Source: Batillaria attramentaria (taxonomy: Eukaryota; Mollusca; Gastropoda; Batillariidae). Taken from it: a DNA stretch of 64,000 bases. The position numbers were made by a program, and so were the translations under genes. Positions 53,829 to 62,800 of the stretch are shown here, piece after piece. The notes beneath the pieces are model-generated. The model was given only the letters and a program-made list of their open reading frames with translations. It was not told where the DNA came from and searched no databases. Every line of letters begins with the position of its first letter. Within the stretch, counting starts at the first letter, position 1. Location of the stretch: the NCBI GenBank assembly GCA_018292915.2, contig JACVVK020000089.1, positions 237,501-301,500 on the forward strand. Reading direction: 5' to 3'.

Positions 53829-56800
53829 TGGGGGTGGGGGAAAGGGGATCTTGAGATGTTTCATGGTTGTTGTTTTTTTCCCCCCCATCTGGCTGTGCTG
53901 TGTACGTGTACTAGCATGTGATGCTTATTGCCAGTATACACCTTTATCTTCTGCCTGTCCTGTTTTTAAAGTAAATGTGTATGATTTCAGAGCTGGCAGA
54001 GCTGCGTCGTAAAATGGAGGAAGAAATCAGGGCCCAGCTGATGGCCAATCAAGCCATGCTGAACGAGAACACACAGAACTGGGAAGAAATGGTATGCTCT
54101 CATCTTTGGCTCACATGTGTAAACCAGAGAGACATATATATGTCTCTGGTGTAAACGAAGGAAGTCTGTGTATAACTGTCTGTTGTATGTGTTCATGCCT
54201 ACCGGTATGTGCATGTCCATGATGAACTTAATTCTCTATGACAGAGAGAATCTCAAATCATGGAGGGTTTAGGTTGCTAGCTTTTGCAGATTTTTTTTTT
54301 TTAATTTTTTTAAGGAGGGGTGGGTTTGTTAGTGCATGTTTTTTATTTGTTTGCTGTTTGTGTTTTTAATAGATCAGTTTTTTGGTTAACCCTTTCAGTC
54401 CTTGCTGGTTCCAGGCCTGACTGCTGTCCCTGTCCTGGGCACTTTTTTGCCTAGCCAGTCAGTCAGTTAAAAAAACAAAAATCGCTCAAGCCCATGTGTA
54501 AACCTGATCCATACAAAGGAAAGGAAGTGCACAGCAGAGTAGTGCCCCTTGTTTCATGAATATTCAGTAGTCTGGCCAATGAGGAGCGAGTAGGAATTTT
54601 CACTAGCTCGCAGGTACATGTACCTGCGTAGGCATACGTGGCGGGTTCCTCGCGCAAGTACATGTACCTGCGTAGGGCTGAATGAGTTAAAGATCCTGTG
54701 TTCTTGTTCTGTCTTGTTCTTGTCTGATAGTTATTGGCTTGATCCCAAGCTGCATTTGTCTTCTTCACTTTGTTTCATTCAGTGGACATAACTACCACAT
54801 AGTCATGATATCTTTGTAATTACGTGTATCTTTGTCGTTGTCATCTGCAGCTGTCTCAAGCCAGAACAGAAACAGATGCCATTGCACGAGAAGAGACAAG
54901 GGAGATGTCACGGAGGAACAAAGACCCCCACCTCATGAACCTAAACGAGGATCCCATGCTGTCCGGAGTCGTTTTCCACTTTCTGGAGGGAGAGAAGACA
55001 ACCATAGGTCGCAAGGACGCCAGCCCAGCGCCCAAAATCTGTCTTAGTGGACTCAGGTAGATAGAGAACAGTTGTCTTGATGTCCTTTTCCTTCATGTGA
55101 GGGTGATACCAAAGACAAGGCAAAGCCAGCAGACGTTCTGGGAATTTAAATACATGACCTGAGCAGTGGTACCACAGCACTTTACCAGCGCTCAGTTATC
55201 TTGCTTTTGAGGTAGAGAATGGTAAACTTTTTCATGGAAAATGTGGTATGTTTGAAAGACAGATATGGATTTCTGTTTTATATATGTTCATTCTCTTTTC
55301 TTTTTTTTAAGGACAAATTTATGTTTTCACTTTATATTGAGGGAATTTGACCAATACACTTAATATTTGATGAGCGCTTGCTATGGTTTCATTGACATGG
55401 AATGTTTGTTTGTTTGATTTTTTCCCACTGTTGCTGTTTTTAGAGTGTGACTGCATGCGTAAGTTACTTTGGTTTGATCTCAGTATTCAGAAGCAGCATG
55501 CTGTGATCACAAGTAAGAAAGGGGAGGTGGAGATTGAACCAGCGTCACAGGGTGCCAAGATCAAAATCAACGGCATGCCACTAACTGGAAAAACCACACT
55601 CAATCACTTGGACAGAGTTTTGTTCGGTATGTACTAGCTGCATCATTCTCATATTCTTTTAATTAATGTGACAGGCCACATGCAGAAAATGGCATGAATT
55701 GTTCACTATAAACAGCAGCTAGCTATATATATCGATTGATAAATTACAAAGAGATGGGTACATTTTCCAGATAATTATGTTGCTGTAGAGTAGGATACAC
55801 TCGAAGTAGAGCAGCAGGTCAAGCACTTTACTGTTTGTTATTTCTCTGGTAAAATGTTAACACTAAGCTGTTCTTGCTCACATGTATCTTGACACTGCGA
55901 TGATGCTTGAAGAATGTGGAAAACGACCAGCGATGTCAGTGAGTGAATAGCTCAAATGTGATGCTGATTTTCTTTGTCGTCAGGTTCCAACCACATGTAC
56001 GTGTTCGTAAACCCAGCAAAACCCCAGGCTCCAAAAGGCACACCTTCTGAGATCACGTACGAGTTTGCCCAGAAAGAAATTGCGCAGGCCAAGGGCTTCA
56101 CGACTGGCACTGGTGCTGGCCTTACTAAGGGTGAGTTACCTAATTGTAAATCACTTTCCTTATCACACAGCGAGCGCAGCCTTGATAAACATATGCTTGT
56201 GTTATTTGGATATTTAGTTTTCGTTTCGTTTATGGTGGAAATCTTTTTCTCAACAAAATGTGCACGCATGTCACGTCACGCCACATAACACCAAGCCACG
56301 CCACGCCACGTGTACCAGCACACACGGCTGTGCACGACCAGCAAACTTTACTGTTCGTGTTTGTTCACTTGGTCCTGTTTTTATGCAGAGCAACAAGTGG
56401 CACAGGAACAGATCCTGGAGATTTTACCCATGGTGTCAGAAGTGAACGCCATTTCGGAGGAACTGAACAAACACAAGTCTTTTGAAGTTGTTCTCATATC
56501 TGCTGCGGCCCAGGAGGGAAGCGGCAAGGCGCAAGGAACACAGTATGTAAAGCTTTGCCTGCTTCCTTGAGGGACAAAAATTGCTGTTTCTGTATGTAAA
56601 TAGTATAGGATGTTAAGCCTAATAGAGAGTAGGGCTTATCTGTAGGATTTTGTGGGTAGCTTTTGCACAGCTAGGCTGGAGTAGATGTAGGGCTGTTGCA
56701 GTTGCTCATTGCAGGGCTGTGGTGTTGGGAAGCTAGTTGCTGATAGTTTTGTATTGTTAGTATTTTTATGTGCTTAGACTATGACGGATATATTTCAGTA

Positions 56801-59800
56801 AAAAATAGGTGTGCACAATTTACAGTAATAGTTAAGAGGGTAGTCTTGTGCCTGATTTTTAGGAAAAAAAACTGCCTTTGGAAGGAGATGAGATACCAAT
56901 ATTTTGTGTTGCCATTTCAGAAGTGATGATGTATTTGTCCCAAAGTAGGTAAATGCAGAGTGTGACTTTGGCATGTCGAGTTTTCAGTGTCGATTGATTG
57001 CTGAATGGCTTTTTTGCGGCAGACACTACCACGCTTATCCTAAACCATTGCCTGCAGTGTATATTAGTCCATGCTACCCCCCCCCCCCCCCCCCACTCCT
57101 TGGAGTCACAAGCCAGTAAAAATTAGACATGGTGAACACTTTCTGTGACTGACCTGCTAGTGTGACAAAGATAAGACATCAGAGTAGTATATGGTAGGTT
57201 TGCAATTAAACTTTATTATTTGCTAGATGGACATCAGTACCATGCAGTTAGCACGCACTTCTCATTCTCCTAATATAGAATTGTGTGAAATTCTGAATCC
57301 AAGCATGTCATAGTCTGCATGTGAACAGAGCATAAGGAGTGTGTCGACTGCAGCAGACTCACATCTGCATGGCTCGATATTATATCTAGTGTGACATGTT
57401 AACATTTTTATTTGTGTTCGCGGAAGCTCCTGTCCCACTGTAGCTGCCTGAGAAACTTCCCAGCGTACTTGTTATTGATCGTGTGTTATAATCTCACAAA
57501 TTCACCTCACGGTTTCACAGCGTAAAAATTGGGCTGAAGTGCTAACGAAACAAATCTACAGAGCTGTGACTTTGGCTACATTTGAAAAAGCTTTTGCTGC
57601 CAAGCAGTTACATTGTTTTGTGACACACGTGCAATCATGACCTCATTGTAGCTCAAACTCCAGCTCACAGACGGTAGTGGTACGTCCCTTCCAAAGTTCA
57701 CATTGTTGCCATTTCAAAATTTTGTAACAGTTTACGATTTTTTTGCGGCTTTGTTTTAATAAAAAAATTAGGTGTTTGATAAATATGTTTTATGGTGATG
57801 TTATTGTTCATTCAGATTTGATAAATGTTTTGAAGACTAACGGTAACACTAACAGAATTGCAGTTTGTGTGTAAGTGTGCCTAACCAGTGGTTGTGTCTT
57901 GTTTGTGTTGTTTTCTCACGACTAGCTGCAAAGATTAGTAAGAGCAAGTACTCTGCAGAAAGCAGTTTGATACCACTGCAATTCCATGTCTGATAGTGTG
58001 TGACAGTTTGAACAGTGAACTCGATGTTTATGCTCAGTTTGATAGTTTGGTACAGTTCGCTCAGTAGGGGATGCAAATGTGTGTGTGTGTGTGTGGGGGG
58101 GGGGGGATGTACACCAGTTGACCACTACTCACCAGAAGGGGCAAAAGTATCCTTGCTGCATGGGATAGGGGTGCATATATGACTCTGACATTCAGATCGG
58201 TCAACTCACGTGAGATTTCTATGCCCTGGGCAGCAAAACGGCACGTTTCTGGCAAATCAAAGACGAATCAGGCTTCGGCATAGCCGAGAAGTTGTGGATC
58301 ACACAACCAATCAGTGTGAATTCATAGAGTTCATCTGACCCAGCAAGGAGTTGAAACACTACACACTTTCTTTTGCTCATTATTGGAAGTCAGACCTGTA
58401 GCAGTTTGATGGCCGCCGACATTCATGATTGCCAAGTTTGAGTGTCACATGCATACACCAGTAGAGTGATTGAAAATGAAATGTGCACAATTACAACGGA
58501 TATAAAACTGAATGTGTATAAATCTCGACCATCTTACGGCGATATTCTGTCTTAAAATGCATCACATATATTAAAGCTATAAAAGGAAGACACCAGCCAT
58601 GTGACTTCTTTTCACCAGACCCACATCGGTTGGCCGGTGGTCAAGCGGTTAAGAGACTTGTCACCAATGCGAGAGGTCAGGGGTTCGAGCTCCACTCTGG
58701 GCAAAGAATTTTTCCTTCTCGTATGTGGCACCGTTCATTCGGGCCGATCGTCAGGGGTTCTCTCCGGGTACTCCGGCTTCCTCCCCCTCTGCTGTGGAAA
58801 TGTTCAGCCCACCAAATTTGAAAAATAAATGCAATTCTAAATTCCGAATTTTAAATGGCTGAGCTGACCCGTCGCACCACGTGATTGTAATGTGTTTATG
58901 TCCAGTGTGTGAGAGAATACGTGTGATTCACGTAAGCGTGCATGTTGGGTTCAGTTTGGGCGCTTTGAGCCGATTCGTGAAATTGGGTAAAGCGCCTATA
59001 CACTACTCACTTATTATTATTATTATTAAATCCAAGGTACATTTGCACCCCATCCCATACAGCAAGGATCCACTCGCCCCTCTAGTGGACAACTGGAGTA
59101 CATTTGCCCCACCCCCGCGCGCATGACTGGTATACATTTGCACACCCTAAGGGGTGAACTACACGAACTGAGCCATGCTTACAGTGTACGTACTCTGCAC
59201 GTCGTGATCGTTTCTGCATGCGTTGTCTTTCAGTAAAACAGAGGACAATATGTCGGTCAGGTAGTAAAACACACCCATCAGCATAGCGTAGTTGTGACAT
59301 TTCATTTTTACTGTGTCGCTCACCTCCATAAGGTGAAATACATGTATCCCTTTCCATGTAGTATTAATTTATCTGAAAAACAAAATGAAAACAAAACTTG
59401 TTGTGTATAGTAGGTGGTGGCTTTTCCCAACCCTTTTCCGTCTGTGCTTTGTGAAATTTTCAAGTGTTGATTCCCCTGTAAGTTTATTCTGTATGGTGTG
59501 GAAGATTACTGTCACTTGTGAGAAGTGGGTGTTTCATGTTATTTCACCTGACATCTTCAGTTTGCTCAGAACATGTACATGTTTTATTTCAGTTCTTAAC
59601 GGAATTGTGTCCTGCCTACAGTAGTGCTGAATTCCTCGCTTTTTTGTTGGATTGTTTGTAAACATACCCATGAATTCACACAAATTGTAACTGTACAAAG
59701 AAAACCTGTGTGTGACCATCTTCGGAGTGCGTAATTACTATATTAATTTTGTTCTAAAAGAAAAACATTCAGATTTTAATCCTGTGTCCCATAAATTACA

Positions 59801-62800
59801 TCTGTACCCAAACTTCAGCTTTCTGTGTGCAAAGGAAAGCTTAATGTCATCCAGTCTCTGTTTCATATTCATTTAGTTTTGGTAACATTTTGTGTGAAAT
59901 ACCCCCCCCCCCCCTCCTCTTTTTCATTTGACTTTTCTTGAATGTGATTGTGTTGTACAGCAGAACATGTGTCACTGGATTTCTGAGTCCAGTGCTACAG
60001 AAGAAATCCTTATTCATCCCTTGTTTACATTAAGTCACTTCAATATGGAAGTTAATCAGCATCAAACAACAGGAAAAATAGTGGACAACCCTGATTTACT
60101 GTGGCAAATGGATGTATTCAACTTGCCTTTCCATATTTACCATTAACTGTGTTCACCATCAACTTCATACTACCTGTAGTTGCATTCCAAACTTTCATTA
60201 AGTGTAGTTCTTTCCATATTACAATATTTCCTGGTCCGTCTTTCTTTGGGTAGTAAAAGCAAATCCTTTTTCTGCTGACAAGATAAAAATCTTTTTCTTT
60301 TCTTTCCGTAATTGGGGGAGAGGGCGGGAGGGGTGGTGGTGGTGGTGGTGGTGGTGGTGGTGGTGGTGGTTGTGGTAAAATTGTGTCTTGTTTCAATTGA
60401 ACATTACTCCCAGGAGTCCACCAACAGTTTTAAAGTAAATGTTGACTTCTTTAGCAGTTCCATTGGTTTTACAGTTATTGGGAGCTAATATCCATTGGCC
60501 CAGATACATGCAGTGCTAATTTCCGGGCAGCTTAGGCATTGTTTTAAAAACCCTAGTGTTCTTGTTACTGCACGCGTAAATTGAATATCGCAACACAAAC
60601 TCATGCACTTCTCCATATATATTTGTTTGTATGTCCATAAAGCACTGCAATACGGTGCCAGTGTCATTGCCTGTATTGTACAATGTACCTTGTCTTTTGT
60701 CTTAAAGTGGAATTCGTCAGAGGGGTCTGTCTTGAGCGCTGGACAGTTCATTGTGCTGACAATGTTGCAGGGTTATGGTGAAGATGAAGAACCTGCTGAA
60801 CGGAAACACGTGGCTGTGGGAACGTGGCAAATTCATGAACAGACGATACATGATGCAGGTGAGAACATAATGTCATGAAACAGTTCTAGCCAGACTTACA
60901 TCAACAGGAGTTTCAGATCATGAGAGATATGACAGATAGAGGTACAAGCACTTGAGTTGAATGGTCTTTAGGGTACGTAATGTTAATATTGTGTTTTACA
61001 TTTTTGAAGCCATACTTATGCAATGATAATGACTGAAGCAGTCATTTCAGCACTTTTGTTAGTACAGAAGAATTTCTTCTCCCCAGTGTTGGACCCCAGT
61101 TTTGACATGAGGGAAAACTGCTGAATTTGCGTGAACAATGCTACACAAAAACATTCTTGTTCTCCAGGAAATGTATCAGCAGTACCTTGACGGGGAAGAC
61201 GTGCTCAGCCGACCCAGGGACCAAGATCCTTTCTGGGAGCCGACCGAGGACGTTCTGATCGGCACGGCCAACGTGTTCCTGCAGTCGCTGTCCTACGCAC
61301 TAGACTTTGACGACCGTCTGACCATCACCGACTACAAGGGCCTGGAGGAGGGTCAGCTGTACGTCAACATCACACCGTGCAACCAGCAGGGGAAATCCCT
61401 TGATGAGGACAGCTTTGTGGAGGAGCCGTCAGAACTGCTGAACAAGCCTTATCACTTCAAGGTACGGTGTTTGCTTGCCATGGTGCCATAGTGGGGCAGA
61501 CGGTGGTCTAGTGGTTAAGACTTAGTCACCAGTGTGAGAGGTCAGGTTCGAGTCCCACTCGGGGCGAAGAATTTTTCTTTCTCGTATGGGGTGCCGTTCA
61601 TTCCGGCCGACTGTCATGGGTTCTCTCCGGGTACTCCGGCTTCATCCCCCTCTGCTTTGGAAGTGTTCAGCCCACCAAATTAAAAAATAAATGCAGTTCT
61701 AAAATTCTGAAACTTAAATTGCTGAGCTGGACCTTCGCACCATGCATGTGATTGTAATGTGTCCAGTGTGTGAGAGAATGCGTGTGATTCACGTGAGCGT
61801 GGGTGTTGGGTTTAGCTCGTGTCGCTTTGAGCCAAATATTTGGGATAAAGCCATATTAATGCACTTATTGTTAATATTATTATTATTATATTTATTATTA
61901 TTATTATTAGTTTCATTTCTTGTGATTGTGGTTATATCTTCTGCTTTTCCTGTCTCTTCTTGACATTGAGTGACCAGTCTCAGAATATTGAAGACTAACC
62001 TCACTGTTGTCATGCATTTTGGTCGTTTTCCATTCAGTAGTTGCTTTGCATGGAATGAGATTTTTCATCTGCACACTTCAGATTTGAGGGTGCACGTGTA
62101 CACAAAGGCAAGACAGGTGCAGTAAATGAGTTTGTGGCTCAGTTCGGTGAGGTATAAAGTCTGGTCAAAAACGTTAACTTAATTCTCTCTACAGAGAGTA
62201 CCTGATTACAAAGAGAAATTACCGTATATGGTGTGTTCATTTGAGTGCCTACAAGTCCAGGGGAGCCGGGGTGGCTGAATGGTAGAGCGTTGGACTTCTA
62301 ATGCTTGGGTCGTGAGTTCGTATCCCGGCTGGGGCCAAATATGTGTGCTGGCTTTTTCATCGTTGCCCCGTCTTTGATATCACCCTTATGTGGTGGAAAA
62401 GGACGTTAAACCCTCAAACACCCACCCATCGACCCTACAAGTTCAAACCCACTGTCTAAGTCAGCCATTCCGTTATATTACGAAAAGCGTTCTTGCTGTA
62501 TTTCCAACAGGTGTCTGTGCGGTCAGCTCAGATTCACAAGGCCCGCTTCTCCAAGGGGGTGATGGTCAAGTACAAAGTGTCCATCGTCAACGACAAGGAG
62601 TACACAGAGACCAAGCTAGTCACCGGCTCGCTGTCACCCGAGTTCAACCACTCCAGGGTCATCAGCATCCCCAGCATCAAGCAGTCTCACCTGGATTTCT
62701 TTGATGTTGGGTGCATCACCTTCTGCGTCTATGGAAAACAGGAGGACACAGAGGGCGATCCCAAGCTAGCCAAGCTCACCACAAAGGTAATGTAGAACTT

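Larger units (their letters stand above)
56543..60770 (+). other. Kinesin intron 19 (4.2 kb)
   Basis: Holds a C run (57078-57095), a GT-G block (58077-58107), the SINE-B at 58632, a C run (59902-59913) and a (TGG)n repeat at 60333-60370. The rest is unique AT-rich DNA with no coding evidence. Confidence 0.6.

Noticed and set aside
55447..55459. Possible 13-nt micro-exon (TGTGACTGCATGC, donor GTAAGT) between kinesin exons 16 and 17
   Set aside because: It keeps frame with exon 16 but then breaks the phase into exon 17, whereas direct joining 16-17 rebuilds the FHA core.
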